Assembly (NCBI RefSeq): GCF_943734655.1
Contig: NC_071355.1
Span: forward strand, 55,204,949 to 55,268,948
Direction: 5' to 3'
Length of the DNA stretch: 64,000 nucleotides
Source of the DNA: Sabethes cyaneus
Taxonomy: Eukaryota; Arthropoda; Insecta; Diptera; Culicidae
Position numbers and translations under genes: made by a program. The notes beneath the pieces are model-generated. The model was not told the origin of the DNA. It ran no database searches and worked only from the letters and a program-made list of their open reading frames with translations. Below, in pieces: positions 1-11,142 of this stretch (positions are counted from its first letter, which is position 1; every line of letters starts with the position of its first letter).

Positions 1-67
1 ACAAACACGAATGCAATGCATTGCTACGCTCGCACACATCTTCTCCTACCAATACATGTTCACACAG

Positions 68-231
68 CTTCAACTTCTATCGGGAGGAGTGCACTGTTGC
101 TTCTGTTACTTGCCATTTGAATGGCCGCAAGGAAGAAATGCCAGTCTTCTCGATGGAATGTTTTGCCTCAACGCAATCAGTTGGACACTATCCCCTCGAT
201 GGGCCATTTGCCCGAAACCGGTCGGTAAAAG
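68..231 (+). other. Possible internal coding exon at left edge
   Basis: A CAG acceptor-like site precedes position 68 and a GGTAAAT donor-like site follows position 231. The 164 bases between are open in one frame with a reasonable amino-acid mix (reads ...REECTVASVTCHLNG...). I do not recognise the protein. It could be an exon of a gene extending off the left edge, or chance; the acceptor pyrimidine tract is only moderate. Confidence 0.2.
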
Positions 232-2389
232 GTAAATATATTTTTAATGTTTGTAAGAACGATACGTGTTGTGTCCCGTGTTAATAGTGTCAGTGGCGTA
301 ATTTAAATGGTTATAATAATTGCTTTTCAGGGAAATTAATGTGAACGGATCGGATGCCTACGTGTGTTTGTGTCAAATCAGTACAAGAACTTTGGAATTA
401 TCGTTAAAATTCGTCCAAGAAATGATAACAATTAAACTGGCTTTGCTTATTACGGCGGGAATTAGCACTAAACCCTAGTTGACGTCGATCACGTGTTGGT
501 ATAGCTTCTGTTATGCTAAAATATATTAGTGTGGGAATTACGCAAGTTTACGCATTTAAATCATCACAGAAGAATAATTTAATATTAATAACGGTACTCA
601 CACAGAATCAATAGTGTATTTTGTATATCTTCCACATGCAAGCCTCGAGATCATTAACAATTCACTATATCAATTCTGTGTCTCCTTCATCGTTTCATTA
701 ATTGCTTTCTGCCATCCTTAACGATAAGCTCGATAGCTTGTTGGCTTGAGGACAACTCGCTTAAGCATCCGCAATGGATCTATTATAATGCGCTGAAGGT
801 GAAGGCTTCTCACTCCATCTGCCTAACAAATTGATTTGGTTTCGAATTCCATCTCAGATAATCTAGAGTACAATCCGATTAAAATTATACTATCAACCAC
901 TGCAATGGGCGGTTAAATTATGTCCTGTTCTTGTCGGAAGAATCATTGACATGCAAACCATCACCTCGGCTGAAATAATCTTTCCTTTCCTGAGTGGTTT
1001 CGCTAACAGAGCGCTGTAGCAATTGTCAACCGTATAGCATTTCAATCATAGTTCATCTGCTCTCCCCTGGCTTGGCCAGCAGTGCCTGCGGCACTCTGTG
1101 AGAATTTGACGGCCAATCAATATGGCGGCAAATCCGTTCCAAGTGCCCAACGAAATTGATTTACGAGTATTAAATTTATGCAAAACGTATTTTAATTTAT
1201 TCACCCTCGTCAAAGATATTGGCAAGGCCTTCGCCGTCGATGACGACCGGTAGGTGACTGTCGTCGATATTCTACGCGAATTCGCCGTTGATGACGGTGG
1301 CCATCGTTCGCTCTAAGCGCCTCTAGCGGCTAGCCTTCATCCTCCTACAATCTAAGGCGGGAAGAGAAAACTTGCTTCCTCGATGCCGTCTAGAGCTTAG
1401 TACATAGACTAAATAATATATGTAGAGTACTGTGACTAAAAGCTCGCGAAGCGAGTATGATAGTGCTAAACAAGTTAAAATTGAACATTTAATTTGATTC
1501 CTAATAAACTTTTCATAATACGCTTTTATTTCAATATTAACCCCCGCCCTCAAACCCGAAATCCCATGCGACGGCTCATTTTACTTGCTGGTATAGGACC
1601 GTCATCATCATTTTCATCATCATCATCCGCAGTCGGTGTTCCGATAGGCTGGCTGCCGTCCCCACTCGGCAGAGGCAGTCAAGTGCCGTTTCGGATCGGG
1701 AAACGTCGAACAACGTTCGACTTTAATAGGATAAAAATTCATCGTTCCTTGTCGCGCGAAAGGGCACCGGGCTTCCTTCACAATATCATGGCCCGTTACA
1801 GATTTGTTTAACCTTTGGCACTTGGTCGTACATGTTGATATTAGCATAATTTGCAACGGGGCGCTAACCGTTATCCGCCCGGAAGATGCTGCGGTGACGA
1901 TGCGCCCGAGAGGGTGAAAACCGCCCGTTTGGGATTAGCGCTTATTGGATAACAACGTTTTCGGTAGTCGGCAGACGGAAAGAATGGCTTGTTCCGGGTG
2001 GTGAGACCCAGATCCGTTCTGGACTGTTACTAGTTTTAATGGAGTTAAGTTTAGCACGAGCGTGTTAGGTTGGGGAACTTTGTTTGTAACTTTTGATTCT
2101 CGGTAGTTGATAGTTCGCATACATGGGAAGCAGCAGTATGTGACATTCTTTGTAGTGAATTCTGCGGGTTACTTGTTTTTTTTTGAGCTTTACTGGAAAC
2201 CCTTATGATAAAATTTAAAACAGGGATTCCGTCGATTCGGGCGAAATTGATCAGTCGGGTGAAATTGATCACCGGGGTCTAACGAGCAAAAAATTCATTA
2301 TTCTACGTTTATACTGGTTCATAAAGCTGAAAATGCACCAGACATGTAGAAGGCCTTGAATTTTTTAAATATCGATTTATTTGAGTCCG
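232..2389. other. Unassigned DNA
   Basis: No gene, RNA or complete repeat recognised. A short TCATCA-type microsatellite lies near 1605-1627. Between about 2235 and 2275 a short GGTGAAATTGATCA-like phrase is duplicated. Short open frames here (for example on the minus strand around 1323-1553) have no recognisable content. Confidence 0.5.
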
Positions 2390-2645
2390 CGTACAAAAGA
2401 AGTCCTCTATGGACTTGAGATAGTAACTTTGCTTACGGAAGTGTACTGCCGTATTTGAACGGACTATTGCGGTTGCGGACTATTTTTGGCGGAGTACAAA
2501 CGGATAGCGGAGAGTGGCGTAGGCGTATGAACCACGAGTTGCAGGAGAGCTTATCATCGTACACCTGCTGAAAGTTGGGAGACTACGGTGGGCCGATCAC
2601 GCTGCAAGGATGCTGGACGACTGTGCAGTGCAATCTGCACTGCAT
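2390..2645 (+). pseudogene. RTE-clade LINE, C-terminal fragment
   Basis: The conceptual translation, with frameshifts, gives the C-terminal RTE signature RTIFGGVQT.SGEWRRRMNHEL followed by a degenerate arginine/tryptophan-rich GH..RM block. The same block is seen in the longer RTE copies at 7.4 kb and 42.5 kb. Endonuclease and RT domains are absent, so this is a 5'-truncated copy, as is common for LINEs. It is immediately followed by the foldback element at 2650. Confidence 0.75.
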
Positions 2646-2649
2646 CTGC

Positions 2650-2921
2650 ATGTAGTATACCTCTATCTTTGCTTATTTAGGAGCTGTAAAACTTTTGTTA
2701 TAATAAATACCCTAAATCTGACCCCGAATTACTCAACTATGCACAAACAGATACAAATTACATTACATGAATCTGAAACTAAATAAAAAACTACAAAAAG
2801 TCAGGAAGTTTCATTTGTATCCGTCTGCGCATAGTCGCGTAATTGGGGATCAAAATTAGGGTATTTTTTATATCAAAAGTTTTACAGTTCCTAAACAAGC
2901 AAAGATAGAGGTATACTACAT
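2650..2921. mobile_element. Foldback MITE with ~110-bp inverted arms
   Basis: The left arm starts ATGTAGTATACCTC and its inverted partner ends GAGGTATACTACAT. Pairing continues for roughly 110 bp each side (through the blocks TGTAAAACTTTTG and ATACCCTAA), leaving a loop of about 60 bp. No coding capacity. Target duplication is not clear. Confidence 0.75.
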
Positions 2922-3330
2922 TCGGCAAAGTTGTTTATTTTTACTATTTGTACAACTTTATAGAACATAAAAAAATCATACAACAACTACAAAAAGAGCT
3001 AAAATAGAAAAACTGATTTTGAAGATTCACATATAAGAAATAGGACTTTTCTATCTTCGCTGAAGAGATAGAAGGTTACGGTCTTCAGCAAAATTTCTTG
3101 TAATAATATGCTCTAAAACTTTGCAGAACTCATCAATGTGTTATATTGAAGCTGCAGAAAAATAAATTTTTTATTTCACTTTTAGGGGGATTATTCAAAA
3201 TTTGAATTTCACCATATGATAGAACTTTTAATTTCAAGAAACTCTCCTAAAGGTTCCATAAACCTAAAATCAAGTTTTCCCACTCAAAACTCTAATGCGC
3301 ACATATTTTTGGTTTTGGACAACTGTGAAG
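2922..3330. other. AT-rich unassigned DNA
   Basis: AT-rich sequence with A/T runs and no open frame of interest. It probably belongs to dispersed repeats, but no boundaries are visible. Confidence 0.4.
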
Positions 3331-3830
3331 CCCCACGGGAATATGTTCCGGAATGGCCATGCCGTGGCAAAATCATCAGATAGAATCAAAATAATGAAAA
3401 ATGACCTTCTGGAGTAATTTCATGAATTTAGACACCCATATTGCCAGTGTTGCAAACCAAACAGTTTTATGGCCACAGGAGGTCCCACGGGAACTTGTCA
3501 CAGAATGGCCATTCCAAGGATATATCATTGTATTGTCTTAAAACAATGAAGAATGACCTTTCGGAGTAATTGGAAGAACTTTGGACACCCATATTACTAT
3601 AATTACATCCAAAAATATAAAAAGTGCTTTAATTCCGGAACACATTCTTGGACTGCCGGATTTCTGGGAACCAGATGAGCCACTTCCGGCTCTGTTATAA
3701 CCGCACTGGAAGTGGATAAGTTCCTGAATCTTTTGGTGGTAAAAGTGTCCGAATCGGTCAAAAATTGCCAAAGTTACAAGCGTTTCAATTTGTGGGTACC
3801 CGGGTACCCTTGTCGAGCACTTAAAGGTGT
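3331..3830. repeat. Degenerate tandem repeat, ~150-bp period
   Basis: The phrase CCCACGGGAA...GGAATGGCCAT...AATGACCTTC.GGAGTAATT...GACACCCATATT occurs at about 3331 and again at about 3483, so the unit is about 150 bp. A partial further copy (TTCCGGAACACATTCTTGG) starts near 3628. The block ends close to a GGGTACCCGGGTACCC palindrome near 3795. Overlapping open frames on both strands are by-products of the repeat. Confidence 0.55.
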
Positions 3831-3879
3831 TTTTTTTGTCGAACACATAACGGTTAACACACTTCAGCTGCCACTTGTA

Positions 3880-4222
3880 ACTAGCAGGTCAGTAATTCAC
3901 CTGACAAACCCGTGTCTACTTATGAAACTGATGGACAAGTTACCAGATGCGGATTGTGAGGATAACGTGCTGCCTAAGCCACAAGTACTGATACCAGATG
4001 CAGGACCAATCGTTAGTGTTCCGCAACATCCCGGTAATGCTCGCAGACTGAAGAAAACGGTAAAAATCTTCGCCTTCCTGGACGACGGCTCGTCCCTTAT
4101 ACTGGTCGAAGAGAAACTAGTAAGCAACATCGGTGCGAGCGGCTTTTCGGGTCGAAGCCGAGGACGGATCGAAGCAGCAACATATGTGTGTACGGAAACA
4201 AAGTTTTCCACAATTCTACCCG
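3880..4222 (+). pseudogene. BEL/Pao retrotransposon aspartic protease remnant
   Basis: An open frame running to 4245 contains KTVKIFAFLDDGSSLILVEEKL. This is the BEL/Pao type of retroviral-like aspartic protease, with the DDGS active-site motif at about 4081. The family protease processes the Gag-Pol polyprotein inside virus-like particles. RT and RNase H, which should follow, are missing: after 4245 the frame closes and a tRNA-like piece is found instead, so this is an internally deleted element. Its integrase continues at 4486. Confidence 0.8.
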
Positions 4223-4267
4223 AGCAGCAACGTATAACGATATGAACGATATGAGACTATCTAATAT

Positions 4268-4365
4268 AAGGGTGCGGCGGTAGTTTGATTGCAAAAACAT
4301 TTGGGTGCCAACCGAGAGAGTGTGGGTTGGAGTCTCACTTGCCATTGAACGACGCAATACATTTT
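4268..4365 (+). mobile_element. tRNA-like (SINE head) fragment
   Basis: The sequence has a tRNA-derived look: GGGTGCGGCGGTAG at the start and GGGTTGGAGTC about 55 bp later, close to a pol III B box. It sits in the gap between the BEL/Pao protease and integrase. No cloverleaf can be completed with confidence. An unrelated match by chance is possible. Confidence 0.35.
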
Positions 4366-4485
4366 TGGCCTTCATATCGAGAATTACCCAGTTTCATCCA
4401 GTTTATCATTATTCGTCCCAGGAACTCCTTCACTTTACAAAAAATATATAATAATCATCTTAGTGGACGCATATCACCGGCATGC

Positions 4486-4746
4486 CAGTGACTGCAGCAT
4501 GCTTTCTCCAACTCGTTTGGCTTCATTTACTAGGACCTTTGTTTATGTCAGTCTGGATTTCTGCGGACCATTAGTGATGAAAGCAGAACACAGTAGCGCT
4601 TAAAAAGTAGGTGACTCTCTGGACCTACCTAATCATTCGAGCGGTGCACTGCGTAGTAGAATGCAGCTTATCAACCGAAGCCTGCCTAATAAGTATTCAT
4701 AGCCGAGCAGCTTAGCCGAAATCTGTTCTGATAATGCGATCAATGG
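4486..4746 (+). pseudogene. BEL/Pao integrase core remnant (5' part)
   Basis: With frameshifts the translation gives SPTRLASFTRTF.YVSLDFCGPL, then WTYLIIRAVHCVVECSLSTEACL, then SDNAING. These match the BEL/Pao integrase catalytic core: the first catalytic D in LDFCGP and the second in SDN. The DDE integrase would insert the cDNA into the host chromosome. Right after SDN the reading is broken by the SINE at about 4752; the rest of the integrase resumes near 5570. Confidence 0.8.
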
Positions 4747-4751
4747 GGGAT

Positions 4752-4985
4752 AATGGGGGGCTCTGTAGTCGCAAGGTTACCGAGTCTGCTTTGACAAGCG
4801 AATGGTCGTGGGTTCGAATCTTAGTAGAATCAGGCCATTCGATGTCAAAGTGACTTTAGCATTTAGGGTTTATTCTCAGGCCCTTCATCACCCTTCCTTT
4901 ATGCTGAGTTCTACATTATCCCGAAGACGCTACACGCTATGTCCGAAGTCACTTATTATTTAACTTACGTGCACCTCAGATTTCT
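4752..4985 (+). mobile_element. tRNA-derived SINE, copy 1
   Basis: It starts in a run of G (GGGGGGCTCTGTAGTCGCAAGG) and contains GGTTACCGAGTCTGC followed by an exact pol III B box GGTTCGAATC at 4811-4820. The head and body (TTAGTAGAATCAGGCCATTCGATGT...GACTTTAGCAT) recur at 11.15 kb with high similarity, so this is a repeated family. It has landed inside the BEL/Pao integrase. A duplicated target is not obvious. Confidence 0.75.
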
Positions 4986-5569
4986 CTTCACAGGATGTTA
5001 GTATTAACCAAAACAATTAATTTAGAGAAGGTCTTAAAATATTCTATCTTGGGTTTTTAAAAAAATTCAGTTTTCAAGGTTATTTAGGGGTCATCCCCTC
5101 TAAAGTGATCATATCCGTTGTATTCGACTACCTCCGATTTCAACCAAATTTGGTATAATTGCTCATTCCGATCCCATTCATTTTCCCAAAGTTTTGTACG
5201 GATTGATCAATCCTCCAATGGTTTTGAACCTCATGAGGACTCACCAGTTCTAACTATAACGAGGCGAAACAGGTTTGATATAGTAGGACATGCATCGAAG
5301 CAAGGGTAAAACCCTCATACACATAAGCACACATAAAAAAAAAATATAAGCTTATCGTTTACTCAATAACGATAAAGCACATAAATGCAGTGCAGAATAC
5401 AGCATATACCCGGGCAACATTACAATAGATCAATATTGTTGTGGTCAAAGTAATAAGCCCTTACAAAAAAATGCGATCAACTCCCACGGCATGGAACGAG
5501 TGTTGGTAAGGCAGATTTAGCGGGGACTTGCTGCTGCTGTGACACGACCAGTACAAATATAAACGGCGC
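4986..5569. other. SINE tail-like and unassigned sequence between integrase halves
   Basis: The sequence around 5340-5520 (A-run, then AATAGATCAATATTG...GTGGTCAAAGTAATAAGCCC) resembles the tail after the second SINE at about 11.56-11.63 kb. The remaining part (4986-5330) is not recognised. BEL/Pao reading resumes near 5550. Confidence 0.4.
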
Positions 5570-6096
5570 TTCGTTCCGCTATCGGCTCCCCATATGGGTG
5601 GCGCATGGGAGCGCGTGGTGCGTTCTGTGATTCAAGCGATGTTGGGCGCCGGAAAAGTGTGACCGGAAGCTAGAAGACGTGTTGTCCAACACCTTGGCCA
5701 TTGAAGCGGAGGCCATTGCTAACAGCCTTCGCCTATTATATCTGCCTTTGTACTTAGAGGAATGCGTGGTGCGTCTATCTCCTAACCAATTTATTTTGAG
5801 AAGTTACGGCAACCGGAATACGGCAACCTGCAGTGAAACCAACGTATAGCTCAGAAGCGGTAAAGACAACAACTGGATTGTTTCTGGAGGCGGTGGATTT
5901 GGAAGATGCTGCCAACTCTGACGAAGAGAATGAAATGATTCTAAAAAAGCGGATGATTGCCACTGGTGGTGACGGCCGAATCCGGCACGTCGTTTCTTTT
6001 AGAACTGCAAGGGAGCTTCTCCGAAGGCATGTCTCCAAGGTAGCTGTATTAGACGCCGATGGTAGAACTTGGGCACACTGTACTGTCGGTTGGTAA
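5570..6096 (+). pseudogene. BEL/Pao integrase C-terminal part (with DUF5641-like tail)
   Basis: The translation gives FVPLSAPHMGGAWERVVRSV, then after a stop and frameshift RKLEDVLSNTLAIEAEAIANS. This is the conserved integrase region (SAPHMGG, EAEAI.NSRP) of BEL/Pao. A later frame (5833-6096) gives GGDGRIRHVVSFRTARELLRRHVSKVAVLD, the DUF5641-like C-terminal domain of the same polyproteins. The sequence between the two blocks is shortened. Together with 3880-4746 it represents one decayed plus-strand element; no LTR was identified on either side. Confidence 0.82.
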
Positions 6097-6249
6097 AATG
6101 CAGTTACGGCGGTCAATTGACGACGGATGATCCAACGACTGACAGCGAGACGGATAAAAAATAAACAACCATCCTAAAAGCATTGTGAATGTCATGACAT
6201 TAATCACATTAAAAGGATGTACGTAATTAAAATAATTGGCTAGGTTATT

Positions 6250-7625
6250 CGAGCCCGGACATATGCTGGGACGCGGAGCGAAATCTGGTCACCAACGACC
6301 GTAAGGTAGTCGACAGATGGAAGCAGTTCTTCGATGGACATCTCAATGGTGAAAAATAGAAGTAGACGAAGCAGAAGCTAACCTAGGAGTGCCTGTGAAC
6401 GGTTACAGTGTGTTGGCTTCCGATTTTGACTCCGGCGAACAAATTGGTCTGCTGAAGAACAATAGAGCTACCGGAATTACCGACTCCCAGCAGAAATCTA
6501 CAAATATGGCAAAGACCCACTAGCACCGGCCCTTCACTGGATAATTTCAAGGATCTGGAGAGAGGAGAAGTTATCGGAGGAATTGTTGGAAGGTGTAATT
6601 ATCGCGATATTACGCCAATCAACGCTGCCTACAAGGTGCTCTCCTAGATTTTATTGCGTCATCTATCTTCAGTAGCAAGAGAATTCGTAGGACAGTATCA
6701 AACGGGCTTTATGGGCACCCGTGCTGCTACGGATCAAATTTTTACTACTCGACAAATCCTCCAGAAATGTCGAGTGTCCAACGTGTCCACGAATCATATT
6801 TTCGTAGAGCGCGTAGAGAGCTATGGCAGATAACGAGAATGGTTTTCCTGACGAACTGACGCGGTTGATCAAAGCTACTTTCGAGCGAGTGACATGCTAC
6901 GTGCGTGTTTCGGAGGCACTCTCGAGTTTCTGCGAACCGCGCCGAGGGTTGCGGAAAGGGGATGGACTGTCCTGTATGTTATTCAACATCGCTATTGAAG
7001 ATGAGATCCGGTGAGCGGGCATCAAAACGAGAGGAACGATCCTCAGCTAGAGTAGCCTACGTTTAGCCTTTGTAGACGACCTCGACTTCATTACTGGAAA
7101 CCTTGGGATGACGAAGGCAATCTACGCCGGATTAAAAACGGAGGCTATGAGCATTGGAGACCAAATCGATGCGTCGAAAATCAAATATATGGTAGAAAAA
7201 CATCGTTCGCCTCCCACGGACAGTGATTATTTACGGCGATGAGCTGGAAGTTAGGATTTCACCGCTGACAGCTGGAAGTCGAGCCTACTGTTTCCTCCAC
7301 AAGACGCTTCGATCAAGGAGTCTACGCAGTCGCACAAAGCTGAGGATGTACAAAATGCTAATCAGATCGGTCTTGAGACTGTAACTTTGCTTACGAAAGA
7401 CATGCGTGCACTTGCCGTATTTGAACGAAAGGTGTTGCGGACTATTTTTGGCGGAGTACGAACGGAAAGCGAAGAGTGGCGTAGGCGTATGAACCGCCAG
7501 CTGGAACTACTTGGAGAGGTTCCCATCGTACTCGTGGCGAAAGTTGGGAAACTACGGTTAATAACGCTGGCATCAAACGTGCTAAATGGTCGACCAGGTT
7601 GAAGCCGACTTGCGTGTGTCGAGAC
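6250..7625 (+). pseudogene. RTE-clade LINE, RT-domain remnant
   Basis: Starting near 6250 with CWDAERNLVTNDRKVVDRWKQ, the plus strand reads through the linker, RT fingers and palm with many stops. RT motifs include RRGLRKGDGLSCMLFNIA (about 6940-7000) and the catalytic box FVDDLDFI at about 7069-7092 (usual family form FADDIDI). The C-terminal TIFGGVRTESEEWRRRM block ends near 7500-7600. The APE endonuclease is missing, so the copy is 5'-truncated. RT would copy the element RNA at the nicked target. The undisrupted sequence GATTAAAAACGGAGG at 7128 is the empty-site counterpart for the insertion at 14217. Confidence 0.85.
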
Positions 7626-10200
7626 GCTCAACGAAAAAAATTTGGCATCCATACACGTCTGTAGATTGATTTCAAATAAATTAATGCGATTCTAAAATCG
7701 ACATAAACATACATCTAAAAACATACATTTACGTTCCATTTGACCTATGAGTAAAGAAATTCACCATCAGAGAGCCATTTCTTTAGGTTTTGTGTATGCA
7801 AACTTTCTACCTGAGGGTAGAATAAAATTAAATGCTAAGTGAATAATCACTGTTTTACTACGATCATGCATCATTCTTTTGTTTCGATGTTCAGCAGGAT
7901 ATAGAACCCTTTTCGTTTTCTCTTTCGAAAGCAAGCAGCAACCATTAGCAAAGCCATCATGAGTCATGGAAAATCCGTACATAAAAACCTACTGAATTTC
8001 TCATAAAGATACGTGTCTGTATCCAAAGTTTATGGTTCCACTGATACCTTGAAATAAAATCTTTAATGTACATTGCCTGCGTACGGTGAGACGAAAATTC
8101 GTTTATATATTTCCAGACACAAAAACCGTATTCACAATGATTGATGATGGCACAATCCATCAATTTCAGCAATGAAATTACTTCCAGCATAACATTTGTA
8201 AATTGGTACGTCTTGCAAATACACCAAAACATACAGAGAATGTAGAGCAAATCTCGGCATTGTTTGTGAGTTGTCTCTATGTATGAGTCGATTCGAATTT
8301 TGATTGTGCAATCGTTGCTAATAATGATGTTATCGCAGAAGATCGCCGGTAAAGTAACAGCATTGGGTACTTGCTCTCTTCTACATAGAGTGCTACAGAT
8401 GGCAACATCGACCGGAATGGACCTGGTGAAGTGTTTGGCATTTGCTTGGCCAAGCTTGTGCTGAACTTGGCATACTCGTACTACTGCTGGCGCTGCTGCT
8501 GCTGCTGCTGCTTGCTGATGAAGGCAACACTTTGGCAATCCTGCCACGTCCGACCGCTTTATTTGTTATCTACTCATCACCAGTGATGACATATTTTACG
8601 ATCCGAAGTGTACTCGGTTCAGCAGTGCGTTTTCATCTGCAGTGGTCTTGTCGTCTTGTCGGTTCAATTCGGTAGAAAATTGCGGATGGAAAATTACAGT
8701 TCCAAGCTGGCACTTCTGCGGTTGCAATAAATTGCTTTTGAAATATTGAGCAGAGTGGAAGAAATCCTGTCTATAATGTGCGTATATGCGTCTCTTAACG
8801 TATCGAGGCATCACAAAGGAAGCTGAAAAGCAATCTAACCAATCGGTTGCAACTGTCACGCATGAACCCCACAATTGAACCTCAGAACGCTAGAGTCCTT
8901 TAAGCTTACCTTTCAGCAGCAGGCAGGTGATGCGTGCCTTTCCATGATTTTGTGGGCGACAAATTGATACTAACTGTGAAAGAATATCTGAATAATACAT
9001 AGCAGTAAGTACGAACAACGTTCTTAGCCCTATAGCACAAAAGTATTCAAAAAAACTTTACAACTTAAACCTATTGTTCGCCAAATGCGATTCGAAAATG
9101 CAGCACCAGCGGACGCATTTACTTCACTACTTTGTTGCGCAAATGCGATTGCAGACGTCTGTCAGTAATATTAAAAATTCCTGCATTTTCCGACCATGAT
9201 GTTGTTTCCCAGTTCGCGCCTCGTCTGTCTTCCGCAGCTGATCTTACAAGCGTCCCTGCCAGCCAGCCAACCAGCCGGCCAAGCACCCTTTTCCCACTGC
9301 ACTGGTATGGGCCGAAGTCAGTCTAAAGGCTGAGCAACTGAAATAAATGGGGCATGTTTCATATTTTATCATCAAATGTACTTCAATTTATTAGATACAT
9401 CAGCACCGGCGAACACGTACGTACCGATACAGCAACATACGTGCAGAATATACATTACGAATGCATTCCTGAATATCCTAGTGGAGAAGGCATACACGCG
9501 AATTCGATGTTCGTGCTGAATTAAATCTTGTTTTCCATCGTTTTCCATCTCTTTGTTTCCGAGCGCGCGCGAGAGCGTTTCTGGAGGATGATTCAGGAAG
9601 TGCCGCTTTCATATGGCAGGCAGACTGTTCGTGGAAATTTATCACTGTTCGTTCTTCTGCAAACTGTTGCATTGATACTCGGTTAATATTTCAGAACATG
9701 CAGTGCAGGTATTGTCAAAACATTTTGTGACATATTTGCAGTGGGAGATGGTTGACGTGGGGAGGGGAGGGGGGCGGACTTGGTGATAAAATTATTTACT
9801 ATCGCTGTGCGCGGCGCGCGTGCAGTCCCCATTCAAAGATTATTTATTTTTCATTAATAATAGATGAGATAATTAGTTGAATACGAACACGTTTGAAAGT
9901 TATTATTGGGCGAATTTAAGTTTGATCAATCACAATCAATCGTAAAATATAATACTCGCAATTGATCAATGTGCACACTCGACAACAGACAATATACTGT
10001 AATACATTGTTAGGGAAATTTTCACTGCATTTCAAGCGCATAGCTAGTCGCTGCGGTATTTGATGTCCGACTTTCGAAAATCCTCGACCAGTGACACGAC
10101 ATAGTGAAAAATCCTCCGTGAAACGACTATCGCACCGCTCGACTGGCTTCTTCGCAGAAGTGAGATTTATTCCTACGTGAGCAAGCGGAGTCGACACTTA
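7626..10200. other. Unassigned DNA with small microsatellites
   Basis: No gene recognised. A (CTG)n trinucleotide tract lies at about 8484-8517. It sits inside a 196-codon minus-strand open frame (8547 to 7957) that reads poly-alanine plus cysteine-rich text and matches nothing I know; I regard it as probably non-coding. A CCAGCCAACCAGCC low-complexity patch is near 9260 and a G-rich run near 9760. The region may be ordinary intergenic or intronic DNA. Confidence 0.4.
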
Positions 10201-10201
10201 C

Positions 10202-10538
10202 CACATTTTCGCTATTTTCGTTGTGCACCGATGAATGTGTGCATGATGGCATAAAGTACTTCGCATGTGCCACGTGTGCCGGTCAAGCCAACTGCAACCG
10301 GCGTGGCGGAAACATCAATGGCGATGGGCATATGCAAATTTGATTTTTCTACTTTGACTTTGGCTCCTCTGCTGTACGGTGCAGTGAAATACGTAAATAT
10401 ATGGCCGATCCTTTTCAGAGTCGAATTCAATGTTTCTATGCTCGGAATTTTGTGCAAAGTCCGTTCTTCCATGCCCAATTTGACCGATTTCAACTCTGTG
10501 GTATGTGATGGCATAGTAAGGCATAGTTTTTCGATGTT
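10202..10538 (-). other. Candidate cellular exon on the minus strand
   Basis: Reading the minus strand, a pyrimidine-rich TTTTTTGTTTTGCAG acceptor-like site ends just before 10538 and a perfect GTAAGT donor follows 10202. One frame stays open for about 110 codons (contains ...MEERTLHKIPSIETLNSTLK... and ...VAVGLTGTRG...), ending in a stop 18 bases before the donor. This would suit a last coding exon or an exon entering 3' UTR. I do not recognise the protein. The plus strand is also open over much of this stretch, which weakens the case. Confidence 0.3.
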
Positions 10539-10639
10539 CTGCAAAACAAAAAATCATGCATCAATCCACCTAGTAGTGACTATTTTCAGTTTTACATCAT
10601 TTGTTTAACACAGAGATACAAAAGATCTCTCACCTAAAA

Positions 10640-11105
10640 TTTCCATTACCAAACCAACCACAACCGATCATTTTGAGCATGATGCGGTGTTTGAAGAACA
10701 AACAACTTCTCGTCAGAATAGATCACTTCTGAAACACCGTGCCGACAGAGTAGCAGTTTGCATCTTTCCTGCCGTTTTTGTTTTGTTGCTTCCGTTAATC
10801 CATAGATTTTACATTTTTTGATTGCTCTCATATCCAGATCCATTTTCAAAATTCGACGAAGAGTTTTCCTTTTAGTATTCAGTTGAACTGCTATTTTCCG
10901 TGCGGACCCTTCGCAACTGCGACGAATTCGATCTCGAACAACCTTTTTACCTCTGCAGTTCTAACACTTCGTTTTCTTCCGGTTTTTGTTACGGTTTTCG
11001 ACAGATTCCGTCTCGATAAATCTTTTTAGTGTATAGTTCACAAATTCTCTTTTTACGCCGTGATGTTTGAGATCATGAAAAATAGTGCCGCATGTAGCAC
11101 CGTTT
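10640..11105 (-). pseudogene. IS630-Tc1-mariner transposase fragment
   Basis: On the minus strand the translation (frame largely open from about 11060 down to 10646) shows a basic helix-turn-helix-like N-terminal part, then KQKRQERCKLLL and VIYSDEKLFVLQ...QNDRLWL. The SDEK block with the following QNDR is typical of Tc1/mariner-superfamily transposases around the first catalytic aspartate. The second D and the E are absent, so the copy is truncated. No terminal inverted repeats were found. Confidence 0.75.
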
Positions 11106-11142
11106 AACAATTTATTTATTATCAACGACCGTAACTCAAATT

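Noticed and set aside
1323..1560. Possible LTR end with a purine-rich tract (minus strand) near 1540-1555
   Set aside because: The G-rich run next to a TAATATTG start suggests an LTR border, but no second LTR, primer-binding site or polyprotein was found nearby.
3538..3846. 102-codon minus-strand frame over the ~150-bp repeat
   Set aside because: Lies entirely in degenerate tandem repeat and repeats its own text.
4811..4820. Functional tRNA gene suggested by the GGTTCGAATC box
   Set aside because: The same head occurs with a shared non-tRNA body at 11.15 kb, so this is a SINE; no acceptor stem can be paired.
7957..8547. 196-codon minus-strand frame with poly-alanine
   Set aside because: Built on a CTG trinucleotide tract plus AT-rich sequence; no recognisable domain or splice context. 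Kept only as a note in the unassigned region.
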